From a virus: DNA of 64,000 nt. The notes beneath the pieces are model-generated. The model ran no database searches and was not told where the DNA came from. It saw nothing but the letters and a program-made list of their open reading frames with translations. Numbering within the stretch: position 1 is the first letter of the stretch; every line of letters begins with the position of its first letter. The DNA lies in the IMG/VR virus record IMGVR_UViG_3300010430_000018, positions 18,421-82,420 of that record; one strand, written 5' to 3'. Positions 25,213-34,684 of this stretch are shown piece by piece. A program made the position numbers and the translations under genes.

Positions 25213-27204
25213 TTAAAATAATTTTAACTGATTATTGTTGACGGTGATAATACTATTTATCTCAGACTCTATAGCTTGCATATAATAAGACTTATTAATT
25301 TTATAGTTTTCCCATTTAGGTTCTACCTCCATCTTATTAAATATAGTTTGTAACCACTGGCCTGATTCTAATTGTATTTCTCTACCATCATTTTTATTTA
25401 CTTTAATTACTTTTTTACCTGCAGTAGATATAAAATATCTATTTATCTTTTGTAATTCATCTTCTACAAAAGAACCATCTTTTAAATATCTTGCTACTTG
25501 TTTCCAATCTCCTTTTGATTTTCCACCAATACAGTAATCTAAGATGTTTTTATTTTTATCTAAATAATCTTCTGGTAATACATCATGTACAAAGTAATAG
25601 TAAATTGCTTTAGGTATAACTAACTTTGATTTATTCTTGTGTAATTGTAAATTATAAAAATCAAAACGTCCCTTTAGCTTTACAGGAGCAAAACTAAATT
25701 TGTCTTTGTCTACCTTATATAAATAATGTGGTTGACTTTGTTTTAGCTCTCTCCATTTAGTAATATCTACCTCTACAAAATTGTTTACACCAATGTAATT
25801 ATTTACATCAGCAAGTACAAGTTTTTGATATTCATCATGTTCAAGATTGAGATTCGTCTTATCCTCCCATTCTTTACATATTTCCATATATAAATCAATG
25901 TGCTCTCTAGGTATTATTGTTTCAACACCATCTGTATTTTGTAATAAAGCAACAGCACCTGGAATTCTTTCCATTATCTGTTCATATAACATCATAAGAG
26001 TCAACTGACCATTAATAGTTATACGTAAACAAAGCTCAGGATCATAGAAAAAGCTATTAATATCATTGCTAAGACCAAAAGTAGAGTTAAGTATAATCTT
26101 ATATACATAATTCATTGGATTGCTCTTAGGGATCTTCTTACGCTCTTCAAAGAACCATTCATACTGATTACAAAATTCTTCTTTGGGAAAGTGGCCAGGT
26201 GACCATTTATTTTTAATAGCTAGATTAGGATAAAAACTAGTAACATCAGATGATAGTATCACAAGATCTTCAGAGCTTTCATATATACCTTTCTTTGCTG
26301 CACCGTGTGCACCACCTAAACCAAAATGTGTTTTAACACCTTTATAATCTATTTTATATTTAAAACTACCTTTAAGATTGCTAGCATTAACTTCTAATGC
26401 ATTAAATCTAGCATGTAGAGACTTAAATTCATCTGACGTAAACGATACACAAGGTAAAATTATATCTGATACTTTTATTGTATCTCTATGTGTTCTCATT
26501 TTCCTTAAATCTCTTTTAGGAATATTAAGATTTTGAGATAGATAGTAACCAAATATTTCTTTACTAATTCTTGGCTCAGAGGCACTAAACATATTTATAT
26601 TATATGTCATTGTAAGCTCTTTTCTAAGCCCTATTTGTGATTTAGATCTATTATATATCTCTTTAGTTGATCTAACATCATTGATACAGTACTCAAGAAT
26701 AGTATTAATCTGTTCTTGTGTAGTTATCTCTGTCTCATGATGAATAGGCATATCAAGAATGTTTTCCCAATCCATACTATACTGTATCCATTTAAGACTA
26801 GAGCGTTTAGCCGGGTTGTCCCAATGATGCAATTTAAAAACATCTATTTGACCAATCTTCATTTTCCATTGTGGATAATCACTAAATTCTTTTTTATTAG
26901 ATTTTTGAATACAAAGTTGAGCATATCTATAAATAACATTAGCAACCTCACAACCACTGAGATCTGACCAATCTTGATGATTATCTATTATATAGTGAGT
27001 GACTTGACCATCAAAGGCCAATCCGTTATAGGATATATGCCACTCTTTGTTATTAATATTATCTTCTAAAAAAGATATGAAATCATTTATATCATTACGC
27101 AGGTCATGTATAACAAAGACTTTAGTTTCCGTAGTCTTATAATGTTCAAATACCCCTGTAAAACAATTCTTTAATGTTTCATAATCCATTACCCAATGTC
27201 TCAT
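25213..27204 (-). CDS. Family B DNA polymerase with 3'-5' exonuclease domain
   Basis: 663 residues. Exonuclease motifs: Asp7-Tyr-Glu9 (Exo I), Asn60-x4-Asp65 (Exo II), Tyr172-x3-Asp176 (Exo III). Polymerase motifs: D-V-T-S-F-Y-P at 320-326 (motif A), K-I-I-L-N-S-T-F-G at 369-377 (motif B), and Q-N-T-D-G at 422-426 (motif C). Motif C normally reads D-T-D-S; here the first Asp is Asn423, while the metal-binding Asp425 is kept. This is a compact replicative polymerase placed in the leftward operon with helicase, primase and nucleases. Confidence 0.92.
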   Translation of the reverse strand: MRHWVMDYETLKNCFTGVFEHYKTTETKVFVIHDLRNDINDFISFLEDNINNKEWHISYNGLAFDGQVTHYIIDNHQDWSDLSGCEVANVIYRYAQLCIQKSNKKEFSDYPQWKMKIGQIDVFKLHHWDNPAKRSSLKWIQYSMDWENILDMPIHHETEITTQEQINTILEYCINDVRSTKEIYNRSKSQIGLRKELTMTYNINMFSASEPRISKEIFGYYLSQNLNIPKRDLRKMRTHRDTIKVSDIILPCVSFTSDEFKSLHARFNALEVNASNLKGSFKYKIDYKGVKTHFGLGGAHGAAKKGIYESSEDLVILSSDVTSFYPNLAIKNKWSPGHFPKEEFCNQYEWFFEERKKIPKSNPMNYVYKIILNSTFGLSNDINSFFYDPELCLRITINGQLTLMMLYEQIMERIPGAVALLQNTDGVETIIPREHIDLYMEICKEWEDKTNLNLEHDEYQKLVLADVNNYIGVNNFVEVDITKWRELKQSQPHYLYKVDKDKFSFAPVKLKGRFDFYNLQLHKNKSKLVIPKAIYYYFVHDVLPEDYLDKNKNILDYCIGGKSKGDWKQVARYLKDGSFVEDELQKINRYFISTAGKKVIKVNKNDGREIQLESGQWLQTIFNKMEVEPKWENYKINKSYYMQAIESEINSIITVNNNQLKLF

Positions 27205-27219
27205 ACTTTCATAACTTAT

Positions 27220-27417
27220 TTATTTAATAATTTCTACTTCAGCCCATGCTACTAAATGTACTACTTCATTATCACTATTAGTACAATAACTATACATTCC
27301 ATCTACATGGCTAAAATTTAACACTTCTTGCTCTTCAATATTTTGAGCAGCGGGAGGTGTTTTAATATCTCCTAATACTCTGATTTTACTATTTCTAGGT
27401 ACATCGTATAATTTCAT
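27220..27417 (-). CDS. 65-residue conserved-looking small protein
   Basis: The start at 27417 (one base after the previous stop) is preferred over the Met 12 bases upstream. It begins M-K-L-Y-D-V-P-R-N-S-K-I-R-V-L-G-D and has H-V-D-G-M-Y-S-Y-C and V-H-L-V-A-W-A-E-V-E. The beta-rich pattern resembles small single-domain proteins seen next to phage DNA polymerases (recollection). Function unknown. Confidence 0.6.
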   Translation of the reverse strand: MKLYDVPRNSKIRVLGDIKTPPAAQNIEEQEVLNFSHVDGMYSYCTNSDNEVVHLVAWAEVEIIK

Positions 27418-27418
27418 A

Positions 27419-27715
27419 TTACTTATCATTCAAAAGATTTTCATTATTATAATTCTCAATTGCTGTAACTTTTGCATCACTTAAAAGATCCATGATACAA
27501 TCATAAATACTTTCTACAGCCTTTAATTGATCAGGATCTAAAGATTTATTAATCTCTTTATCATATCTTTCAACAGCATTAATTACTTGTTTAACTCTGT
27601 ATTTAGCTTTATGTTTATGAAGAAATTGCAAACCATGTGCAGTTTCTGACATGCATTTATTTAATGCAAATAATATATTTACTTCTAATGATTCCTCAGC
27701 AGTTAATTCAGTCAT
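27419..27715 (-). CDS. 98-residue helical protein of unknown function
   Basis: The ATG at 27715 is chosen over a TTG 21 bases upstream. The protein is acidic and helical (E-E-S-L-E-V-N-I-L-F-A-L-N-K-C-M). It is the first gene after a strong hairpin terminator, so it may have its own promoter within 27716-27735. No family is recognised. Confidence 0.55.
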   Translation of the reverse strand: MTELTAEESLEVNILFALNKCMSETAHGLQFLHKHKAKYRVKQVINAVERYDKEINKSLDPDQLKAVESIYDCIMDLLSDAKVTAIENYNNENLLNDK

Positions 27716-27738
27716 ATTATTGTTTATTAGTGCCAAAA

Positions 27739-27760
27739 AAAGCCCAAATCAATGGGCTTT
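27739..27760 (-). terminator. Rho-independent terminator in the replication operon
   Basis: AAAGCCCA, six-base loop, TGGGCTTT: a perfect 8-bp stem. On the minus strand it continues into a run of seven T; on the plus strand CTTTTTT follows, so it could work both ways. It separates the 27792 gene from the polymerase-proximal genes. Confidence 0.8.
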
Positions 27761-27791
27761 CTTTTTTAAGTCAATAGAGTCAACCAATGAA

Positions 27792-28211
27792 CTATTGACC
27801 AGGTAGTATAATATTAGATTTTTTAGTTTCTTTTAAATCAACATTTAAGAATGAACTATAATCAAATTGTTCTGCATTTACTGCAAACATATTAATAAAT
27901 AATTCAATATCATTTTTATCTTGTAAATAAAATTCTGAAAAAGTATCAACAAGTCTTCTTTCTTCTTTATGGGTTTTACCGGTTTGTTGATTTGGAGCTT
28001 TTAATCTTACAGGTTGACCTGTATCATCTAGTTTTGGTACCATGTGGTATGATTGTTTCATAACCTTACTGATAACTGCTAATACGCCTGATGATGGGTC
28101 AAACATAGCTTCTACATATGGTGAGTCAATACTCACTGGAATAAGTGTAAATGATTTTGCATTTCTGAATGCTGAATTTACCAGCATCATATTTTGTCCT
28201 ATTTGTGTCAT
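27792..28211 (-). CDS. 139-residue protein of unknown function
   Basis: Begins M-T-Q-I-G-Q-N-M-M-L-V-N-S-A-F-R-N; Met8 or Met9 could be the true start. A beta-rich first half (F-T-L-I-P-V-S-I-D-S-P-Y-V-E-A-M-F-D-P) is followed by a basic central segment and an acidic-helical C-terminus. It is the last gene before a strong terminator in the recombination part of the operon. No family is recognised. Confidence 0.55.
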   Translation of the reverse strand: MTQIGQNMMLVNSAFRNAKSFTLIPVSIDSPYVEAMFDPSSGVLAVISKVMKQSYHMVPKLDDTGQPVRLKAPNQQTGKTHKEERRLVDTFSEFYLQDKNDIELFINMFAVNAEQFDYSSFLNVDLKETKKSNIILPGQ

Positions 28212-28222
28212 TGGTTTAATTT

Positions 28223-28798
28223 TTATTTAGCCAAAGATATGGAACTTTTTTTTAATAATTGAAAGATTATTTGACTATTATCTATTAAAGTTTCTTTTTC
28301 TAAGTCTGGTGGATCACATACTTCGTATGTGTTTTCTATTAATTCCACATCTACCCCTAACTCATCAGCATATTCTTCATGTGCTGTGTCTGGAGATAAA
28401 AATCCTTTTACGTATGATGAAATCTTTTCTTGTGATCCAAAGAAATCAACTATATTAATTTTACTATTTAATGATAGTTTAGAATATGAACCTTTAATAA
28501 AATGCTCAAAGTCATATCTCAATGATTTATAATCAAATATAAATAAATGTCTATTATCATTTAACTCAATATAATCTTCAAACATTGTGTGATTTTGAAG
28601 ATAATTAAAAGAAAACTTTCTAAATTCAGGGGTCATTTTTGTTTTATATTCACACATGAATTTATTATCATCAAGAGCAAAAACATTATCCCATGCAATA
28701 TAAGTTTGCACGGGAACATGTGTTACGCCTTTCCTAATCTTTAATAAAGGATATAAAAAGACTTTGCTCTTTTGAAAATAATCTGTATAGACCCCCAT
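28223..28798 (-). CDS. 191-residue protein of unknown function
   Basis: Starts M-G-V-Y-T-D-Y-F-Q-K-S-K-V-F-L-Y-P-L-L-K with an A-rich leader, one base after the PD-(D/E)XK gene. It has aromatic-rich, mixed alpha/beta composition and an acidic stretch near the C-terminus. Its constant position beside a RecB-like nuclease hints at a recombination or nuclease partner, but no motif supports this. Confidence 0.55.
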   Translation of the reverse strand: MGVYTDYFQKSKVFLYPLLKIRKGVTHVPVQTYIAWDNVFALDDNKFMCEYKTKMTPEFRKFSFNYLQNHTMFEDYIELNDNRHLFIFDYKSLRYDFEHFIKGSYSKLSLNSKINIVDFFGSQEKISSYVKGFLSPDTAHEEYADELGVDVELIENTYEVCDPPDLEKETLIDNSQIIFQLLKKSSISLAK

Positions 28799-28799
28799 A

Positions 28800-29786
28800 C
28801 TATAATTTAATCTTATTTACTAAGAAATCATAGGGTAAAGAAAAGTTTCTTTCTTTATAATGATAGTCAGCAGTTTTTAACGTACCACTTAAACCACTGG
28901 CCCACTGAGCCATAGTTTCCTGTGAAACACCAAATACATAGACTTGATTGTACTTATCAATTACTATAAAATTAAATATAAATGTATATTCATCTGCATC
29001 ATCTCCAAGAGAATCATAGACTAATTTACTGTAAATAGCGGCCTGCAACCAATAGTTATAAAAGTCAACACTATCTCTAAAATCTACAATTGTTTTACCA
29101 GATGTTTTTAAATCACATATTGTTACTGTTTTTGATTCACTATCAACAGTATAATAATCTATATAACCATGTATTCCAAAAGGGTAACCTTCTAATTCAG
29201 AAGATAAATACTTTTCTGCATGTGTAGTTATTGGATCTAAATCAAAATCAGTTTGTTCATTTTTAAATAAACTCATTACTTCATCATTAGATTTTATAAC
29301 TTCCGCTTTAGCTGTACAATCCTCTAAAGTATCTTGATTCACAACATCAACATTACTATTAGATAAAAACTTCCAATATGGTTCATTATCTTCTGTTCTT
29401 ATCTTAGCTATTCTTGACTCATCTGCTTTAAGAGATTGATATAAGTTTAAACTTTTTAATGAATCTAATATAATAAAGTCATCACATTCTTGTAGCGTTG
29501 GTGCATCTGTTACTAGTGACATATCTTTTAATACCTTTCTAACACTATCTGATGGTGCTTTACCGGGTACTACGTTAAACTTTTTATTTAAGTTCTCAGG
29601 TTCAAACACTAAACAATGTACAAGCTTACCTTCTACTAAATGTTTATCAGTTCTGACCTCACGATCTTTTAATATATAGTCCTTATAAAATAAGGATGGT
29701 GAAAATAATAATCTATTAAGAGAAGAGTAGCTAAACCTAAATGGTTTAGCATAAAACTCCTCTTCTTTTTGCAAGTCTTTATTCAT
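28800..29786 (-). CDS. PD-(D/E)XK exonuclease (RecB/Cas4-like)
   Basis: 328 residues. Conserved His57 lies in E-G-K-L-V-H-C-L-V-F. The catalytic core is Asp210 (H-G-Y-I-D-Y-Y) and Asp225-Leu-Lys227 (I-C-D-L-K-T-S-G), followed by W-L-Q-A-A-I-Y, the Gln/Tyr motif of the RecB family. This is the layout of phage exonucleases that resect DNA ends for recombination. Its start overlaps the preceding gene by 8 bases. A recombination role beside the RecA-fold ATPase and RusA-like resolvase is likely. Confidence 0.8.
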   Translation of the reverse strand: MNKDLQKEEEFYAKPFRFSYSSLNRLLFSPSLFYKDYILKDREVRTDKHLVEGKLVHCLVFEPENLNKKFNVVPGKAPSDSVRKVLKDMSLVTDAPTLQECDDFIILDSLKSLNLYQSLKADESRIAKIRTEDNEPYWKFLSNSNVDVVNQDTLEDCTAKAEVIKSNDEVMSLFKNEQTDFDLDPITTHAEKYLSSELEGYPFGIHGYIDYYTVDSESKTVTICDLKTSGKTIVDFRDSVDFYNYWLQAAIYSKLVYDSLGDDADEYTFIFNFIVIDKYNQVYVFGVSQETMAQWASGLSGTLKTADYHYKERNFSLPYDFLVNKIKL

Positions 29787-30891
29787 CTATATGTTTTTGC
29801 ATTTCTTCTTTTATATTTAAACAATCAATTGGCATTTTAAATACTGCAGCAGTATCTCCAATTATAGAACCTAATATATTTTTGTATAAACGTTCTCTTG
29901 TTTTATTTAAAACAAAGGTAGTTAATTTTTCATCTTCTATCAATAATTGTATATACTGATTATATGAATGTATTCCTTCACTTATACCGCCTTCATATTT
30001 TTTCATCCTTTTTCTGAATGATTTAACATTAACTGACTGCCAGTTTGAAGAATCTTTAAACCAATCATAATGCCAATAGTATAAGTAACTTACAACATTG
30101 AATGACTTATTTATATTACAATTTGCAAGCATTTCTACTGCAAGTGATCTACTATCTCTATCTCCTGATGTAATCATTTGTTTAATAGTTTCAAACTCAT
30201 CATCACTTATTTCAGCAAGCCCTTCATCAATTATATCAGAAACTTCAGTATCAAATATAATTTTTTCCGGGTTTGTATTCATAATATCATCTAAAACTGG
30301 AATCATATCTTTTTTAATATATACAATTCTGTTGCTACGATGATCTGGAAATTCAAATTTAGAAACTGTAAGTTTAGTAGATGAATTATAACTCCATGGT
30401 CTTTCTATAATTAACATACAGTCTTTAGGTAAACCTTCTACTATTTGCTTTACTTTAGTATAACCACTCTCTGATAAAAGTTTTTCTTCTACAAGATGTT
30501 TAAAGAATTTAAAACCTATTGTAAATGGATAACTTTTATCCCAACTGGTTTCTAATAAACTTTCAAAATACTTTGTTGATACAATTCTATAATCAGCAGT
30601 ATCAACTTTTCTTGTAACTTTTAGATTATATTTATCCTTTAGTAAGTCAACTTTTTGTGTTGGTAAAGTTAATTTGGGATATCTATATATATTTTTATCT
30701 TGAAGATTTATTACATTATTATTTTCTGGTAATAAATGTTCTCTAATAAAAGATCTAGTTATATGCCACCCTGCATTATCCGCTACATAGTTTCCTAATT
30801 CTTTTACAGTAAAGGCTGAACTATTAAATTTTTTATCTGGAGTGATACATTCATCATTTGAACTTAATTTTATTTTATATAATTTTTGCAT
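29779..30891 (-). CDS. 370-residue protein of unknown function (MoxR-operon partner 2)
   Basis: No recognised domain. The sequence is mixed alpha/beta with an acidic stretch near 205-235 (I-I-D-E-G-L-A-E-I-S-D-D-E-F-E). It overlaps the nuclease gene by 8 bases and follows another unknown gene, the MoxR-type ATPase and the zincin/vWA gene with gaps of 1-6 bases. The tight grouping suggests that it works with the ATPase pair or links that pair to the nuclease. Confidence 0.6.
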   Translation of the reverse strand: MQKLYKIKLSSNDECITPDKKFNSSAFTVKELGNYVADNAGWHITRSFIREHLLPENNNVINLQDKNIYRYPKLTLPTQKVDLLKDKYNLKVTRKVDTADYRIVSTKYFESLLETSWDKSYPFTIGFKFFKHLVEEKLLSESGYTKVKQIVEGLPKDCMLIIERPWSYNSSTKLTVSKFEFPDHRSNRIVYIKKDMIPVLDDIMNTNPEKIIFDTEVSDIIDEGLAEISDDEFETIKQMITSGDRDSRSLAVEMLANCNINKSFNVVSYLYYWHYDWFKDSSNWQSVNVKSFRKRMKKYEGGISEGIHSYNQYIQLLIEDEKLTTFVLNKTRERLYKNILGSIIGDTAAVFKMPIDCLNIKEEMQKHIDE

Positions 30892-30897
30892 TTTTTT

Positions 30898-31932
30898 TTA
30901 TTTTAAATATTTCTGATATTCTTTTTTTACAGCTACCTTGAATGTATAAAGATCTCTATTCTGAATGCTTATTTCTCTTCTGACTATTGGTTCTAAATAT
31001 CTGAAAGTTGTTTTGCATAATTTATCATTTTCCTCTAACCATAGTATCATGTCTTGTGCACATTTACGACTTAAGGAATTAAATTCAGATGCTTCTATCC
31101 AATATTGTAAATCTTTATCTCTATTGTCTGCATATGTTATAAAACTACAGTCTTGTGCAAACTGCCATAACAAATGATAGTTATTCTTATAGTCAATAGT
31201 TGGTATAATTTTAAGAGCTAAAGCTTTATCATCACCATGCGAATTTAACTGAGCCTTAAGATCACTAAATAGTTGTTCGTCAAGAGTCATTTTAGTTGCA
31301 GAAGCATGAAGTACTGTTTCAGGATCAATAACACTTACATCTGTGGTGTCAATAATATGAGCTATACTTAATGCCATACCTGTAATCATCCAAACATCAT
31401 ATAAACTATCATTAATGTCTAAATCATAATATCTTACTTTATCAGTTAACTTATTAGTTATTATACATTCTTCTCCTGAATTATAAATTTGTAATTCTAA
31501 AGATTGAGTTGCTGATGCTCTTCCATTAGTAGTTTCATAATTCCATAACTTATTCATCATTAAAGTAGAAGGAATATTCTCTCCATTTTCTAATCTATAA
31601 CTTGCTATGTCGTCATGACCTATAATTAAATCTGCTAATTCATAATCATTTGTTACAGATATACCTTGCTCTTTGAGAGCAGCTTTTAATCTATCTTGAG
31701 ATACACTACACTTAGGTAATATAAAAGCTTTCTTTTTTGTTCTAAAAGTTTGTTCATCTTCTGTGGGAACAGTTAATATTCTATATATTTTATCATATGT
31801 TTTTTCATCTTGAGTACATAATACTTTACTTACCCCTGAAGTAGAAAGGACACCATAAATAGTGTCCTGTTCTAAATCAAAGTAAGATAAAGCAGTAAGA
31901 TCAAGATTTTGATATACTGATTTATTTGCCAT
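30898..31932 (-). CDS. 344-residue protein of unknown function (MoxR-operon partner 1)
   Basis: Starts M-A-N-K-S-V-Y-Q-N-L-D-L-T-A-L one base after the AAA ATPase gene. A beta-rich N-terminal region (T-I-Y-G-V-L-S-T-S-G-V-S-K-V-L) is followed by a helical C-terminal half ending in basic helices. No motif I can name. Gene order, not sequence, ties it to the ATPase and the vWA protein. Confidence 0.6.
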   Translation of the reverse strand: MANKSVYQNLDLTALSYFDLEQDTIYGVLSTSGVSKVLCTQDEKTYDKIYRILTVPTEDEQTFRTKKKAFILPKCSVSQDRLKAALKEQGISVTNDYELADLIIGHDDIASYRLENGENIPSTLMMNKLWNYETTNGRASATQSLELQIYNSGEECIITNKLTDKVRYYDLDINDSLYDVWMITGMALSIAHIIDTTDVSVIDPETVLHASATKMTLDEQLFSDLKAQLNSHGDDKALALKIIPTIDYKNNYHLLWQFAQDCSFITYADNRDKDLQYWIEASEFNSLSRKCAQDMILWLEENDKLCKTTFRYLEPIVRREISIQNRDLYTFKVAVKKEYQKYLK

Positions 31933-31933
31933 T

Positions 31934-33205
31934 TTATTTCATTGTCATTTTGATAATCTCTGGAATCATCATTAGTTTATTAAACTTTTTCTTATTACCA
32001 TTAAATATGGTGCGTACAACTAAATACTTAAGATCATTAGTAAAGTAATCTAAAGTACATAGAGACTTAAGTCTATCAGTAATTTTTTGTGTTATAGTAT
32101 TATCTTTAGAATATACTACAGCATAATTACCAAGTCTTGTTGCCAATGTAGCAGCAATATCTGCACGGTAAGTATCATCTTTACCAATACAACCTCTAAG
32201 TTCACCAAGTATATAAGATTCATTTTCATGTGATAACAAATCTTTAGGTGTAACTAACTTATCTAACTTATTATTAATAAAGGTTGTAAACATAGAAGCA
32301 AAAGAATCACCAACACTACCTTCTCCAATCATTTGGATCAGAGATAAATTATCTTCAAAGTTGTCAAAACTAGATATAGCATTAAAGAACGTTGTAATGG
32401 ATCTTGCATTTGTTTCTTGTGTTACTAACTCTGGATGGAGCAACAGGAAGTTAATACATCTTGTATCAATTCCTGCACCCTCAGCCCATTGTGCCCATAC
32501 ATTAACATCAAACTTTAAGTTAGCGGTTACATATCTAGTCTTCTGTGCACTATCTACACTGTTAACCATATAGTCTCCATTATCCGGGTTTGCTGTCAAA
32601 ATTATGTGCCAGTCTTTTGGTAATGTCCATGAAATATAAGATTGTCTATCAATTAATTCCATAACTGCTTGAATAAATCTTGTATCAGCACGGTTCCAGT
32701 CATCTAGTAATAAGATACCACCGGCCTTTGCATCAGCAATCCATTCAGGAGCACAATAAGACATTCTATTTTTACCTGTCATTTTATATCCATTTTTAAG
32801 ATACTCTTGTACGGCAAGTTCATCTACCCACATCCCTACTTTTTTAGTAGTAGTAGTAGACATATTTGCTAGACTTGTACCAGCCGCTCTCTGTGCTGCA
32901 GTTACCATAGATAAATCATCTATTTTCTTTGCAGGTACAGTTTTTTCTTTATACATCTGAAATTGACGTACAGGAAAACCAACAAGATCACCTAACTCTT
33001 CTATCTGAGCTAAGTTTAATTTTACAAACTTTAGATTATTTTCTTGAGCTAACTCAACAATTGTAGAAGTTTTACCAATACCTGATTCACCTACAACTTC
33101 TACTGATACAGAGTTTTTATTCTCATCTTGCAAAAATCTATTGTTTTTTATTATGTGATTTATAAATCCTTTTAATTCTGTTACGTTTAAATTTACTTGT
33201 GCCAT
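31934..33205 (-). CDS. MoxR-type AAA+ ATPase
   Basis: 423 residues. Walker A G-E-S-G-I-G-K-T at 39-46, Walker B I-L-L-L-D-D at 164-169, followed by W-N-R-A-D and the sensor-1-like strand I-I-L-T-A-N-P-D. The order matches the AAA_5/MoxR group, ATPases that remodel partner proteins carrying vWA domains. The zincin/vWA gene lies immediately upstream (6-base gap), the standard MoxR arrangement. Likely role: ATP-driven assembly or activation of a protein complex, possibly host- or replisome-directed; the target is unknown. Confidence 0.85.
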   Translation of the reverse strand: MAQVNLNVTELKGFINHIIKNNRFLQDENKNSVSVEVVGESGIGKTSTIVELAQENNLKFVKLNLAQIEELGDLVGFPVRQFQMYKEKTVPAKKIDDLSMVTAAQRAAGTSLANMSTTTTKKVGMWVDELAVQEYLKNGYKMTGKNRMSYCAPEWIADAKAGGILLLDDWNRADTRFIQAVMELIDRQSYISWTLPKDWHIILTANPDNGDYMVNSVDSAQKTRYVTANLKFDVNVWAQWAEGAGIDTRCINFLLLHPELVTQETNARSITTFFNAISSFDNFEDNLSLIQMIGEGSVGDSFASMFTTFINNKLDKLVTPKDLLSHENESYILGELRGCIGKDDTYRADIAATLATRLGNYAVVYSKDNTITQKITDRLKSLCTLDYFTNDLKYLVVRTIFNGNKKKFNKLMMIPEIIKMTMK

Positions 33206-33211
33206 TTTCTA

Positions 33212-34375
33212 TTAATTTAATTTAATTTTTAATCCTGGTAATTCTTCATTTATTTCAGATACACTACTATGAACCCATAAAGTGTTCTTAGGACAGTCAT
33301 CTGGAGAATATGCTTCACCATCTGTTAAATATATAAGAGCTGTATATTGCCCTTTTTTTTCATTATAGTGATCAATAACTGGTTGGAAGCTTGTTCCACC
33401 ACGACCATGTATTTCCCAATCTTTTTTTGGATTGAATTCTTTCACGCTTTTCAAGCGAGTATCACACTGTGCAACAGTAATCTTATGACCCGTCTTATGC
33501 ATATGCGTAAGTTCACTAAAGAATTCTTTTAGCTCATCATTATTTACAGATCCACTTGTGTCAACTCCAACAAGTATATGATTTTTAAACTTGATTTTAA
33601 GACCAGGATTAGCTGAGTAACGTTTGTTATACTTACGTCTCAGCTTTTTAGTATATACTATACTTGAATTCCCAACAAATCTTCTTAAATAACCTCTCCA
33701 ATCAAATTTAGGTGGCTCAACATGTAAAAGCCTATGTATGATATCAGCAAGTTCACCGGGTATATTACCACATTTTTTTTCTGTTTGCTCTGCTGTATCT
33801 TTTAACTGATGCTCAATTTGTTTTTGCATAAGTTTCTTATCTGCTTCAGGTAGCTCATCAAATTCCTCCCATGTACTATGACAATAAGGTGATTCACCAT
33901 TCATTTGGTTCATCAAATTATCAAGAGATGGACATGTACCATCTTCTTTAGCTTGTAAAAGTAAATTATAATATACTTTTGTACCTGCTTTAGTAGGAAG
34001 TTTTAATTCAGGAAAACTACTCAACAATAAACCTCCCTTAGGAAGTTTACTTTCCAGTATGTACTGGTTAATCTCTAGATCTGCAGCTATATTAAATAAT
34101 TTATGATCAGAGTATAAGTCTCTCATTATTAAATGACCAAATGCAATATGCAATAGCTCATGTTTAATTAATCCAAATCTGTGATCCTCACTTAAATTAA
34201 TATAGAACTCTGGATTTATAGTCAATTGTATACCAATACCATGTTTACTTACACCTGCTGTAGGTATACGTTCACTATATTGTTTGTTTATACCAATTAA
34301 AAAGAGCCCGTAAAAGGGCTCAGTAAATATTAAAGTTTTAGTTGTTTTAGCAACTTGATCTTGTATATTAATCAT
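33212..34375 (-). CDS. Zincin-like plus vWA protein (DUF2201 type), MoxR partner
   Basis: 387 residues in two parts. The N-terminal part has His72-Glu-Leu-Leu-His76 and a further His81 (H-I-A-F-G-H), then N-I-A-A-D-L-E-I-N, the pattern of a gluzincin-like metallopeptidase. The C-terminal part starts H-I-L-V-G-V-D-T-S-G-S at 266-276, a MIDAS motif (Asp272, Ser274, Ser276), with G-R-G-G-T and L-T-D-G-E later. This is the DUF2201 combination found with MoxR ATPases. The protein probably binds metal at both sites; whether the zincin part cleaves protein is unproven. Confidence 0.85.
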   Translation of the reverse strand: MINIQDQVAKTTKTLIFTEPFYGLFLIGINKQYSERIPTAGVSKHGIGIQLTINPEFYINLSEDHRFGLIKHELLHIAFGHLIMRDLYSDHKLFNIAADLEINQYILESKLPKGGLLLSSFPELKLPTKAGTKVYYNLLLQAKEDGTCPSLDNLMNQMNGESPYCHSTWEEFDELPEADKKLMQKQIEHQLKDTAEQTEKKCGNIPGELADIIHRLLHVEPPKFDWRGYLRRFVGNSSIVYTKKLRRKYNKRYSANPGLKIKFKNHILVGVDTSGSVNNDELKEFFSELTHMHKTGHKITVAQCDTRLKSVKEFNPKKDWEIHGRGGTSFQPVIDHYNEKKGQYTALIYLTDGEAYSPDDCPKNTLWVHSSVSEINEELPGLKIKLN

Positions 34376-34376
34376 C

Positions 34377-34682
34377 TCATTTATTTTTAGTTATTTGTTT
34401 AAGTATTTTATGATATATATCATTTGCTTTATCAAAAGCCATATAAGCAACTATATTATTACTATATAAAGTTTCTATATGAATGTCCATTTTAACAGCA
34501 TCTATAAAATACTTTCTATTATCAAATACTAATGCTTTACACATAAGTAAATCAAGTAGTTCTTTTTCTTTATAGTTACTATTATTATATATTTGACAAG
34601 CCATAGCTTGATCATCAGGTAAACCGTTAAACATTTCAACTAACTTAAAAAACTCTTTCTCTGTTATAATGTTTTTTGCCAT
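34377..34682 (-). CDS. 101-residue helical protein of unknown function
   Basis: Begins M-A-K-N-I-I-T-E-K-E-F-F-K-L-V-E-M-F and is helical throughout. It lies one base before the zincin/vWA gene and two bases after the RusA-like gene. No family is recognised; position suggests operon membership only. Confidence 0.6.
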   Translation of the reverse strand: MAKNIITEKEFFKLVEMFNGLPDDQAMACQIYNNSNYKEKELLDLLMCKALVFDNRKYFIDAVKMDIHIETLYSNNIVAYMAFDKANDIYHKILKQITKNK

Positions 34683-34684
34683 AC

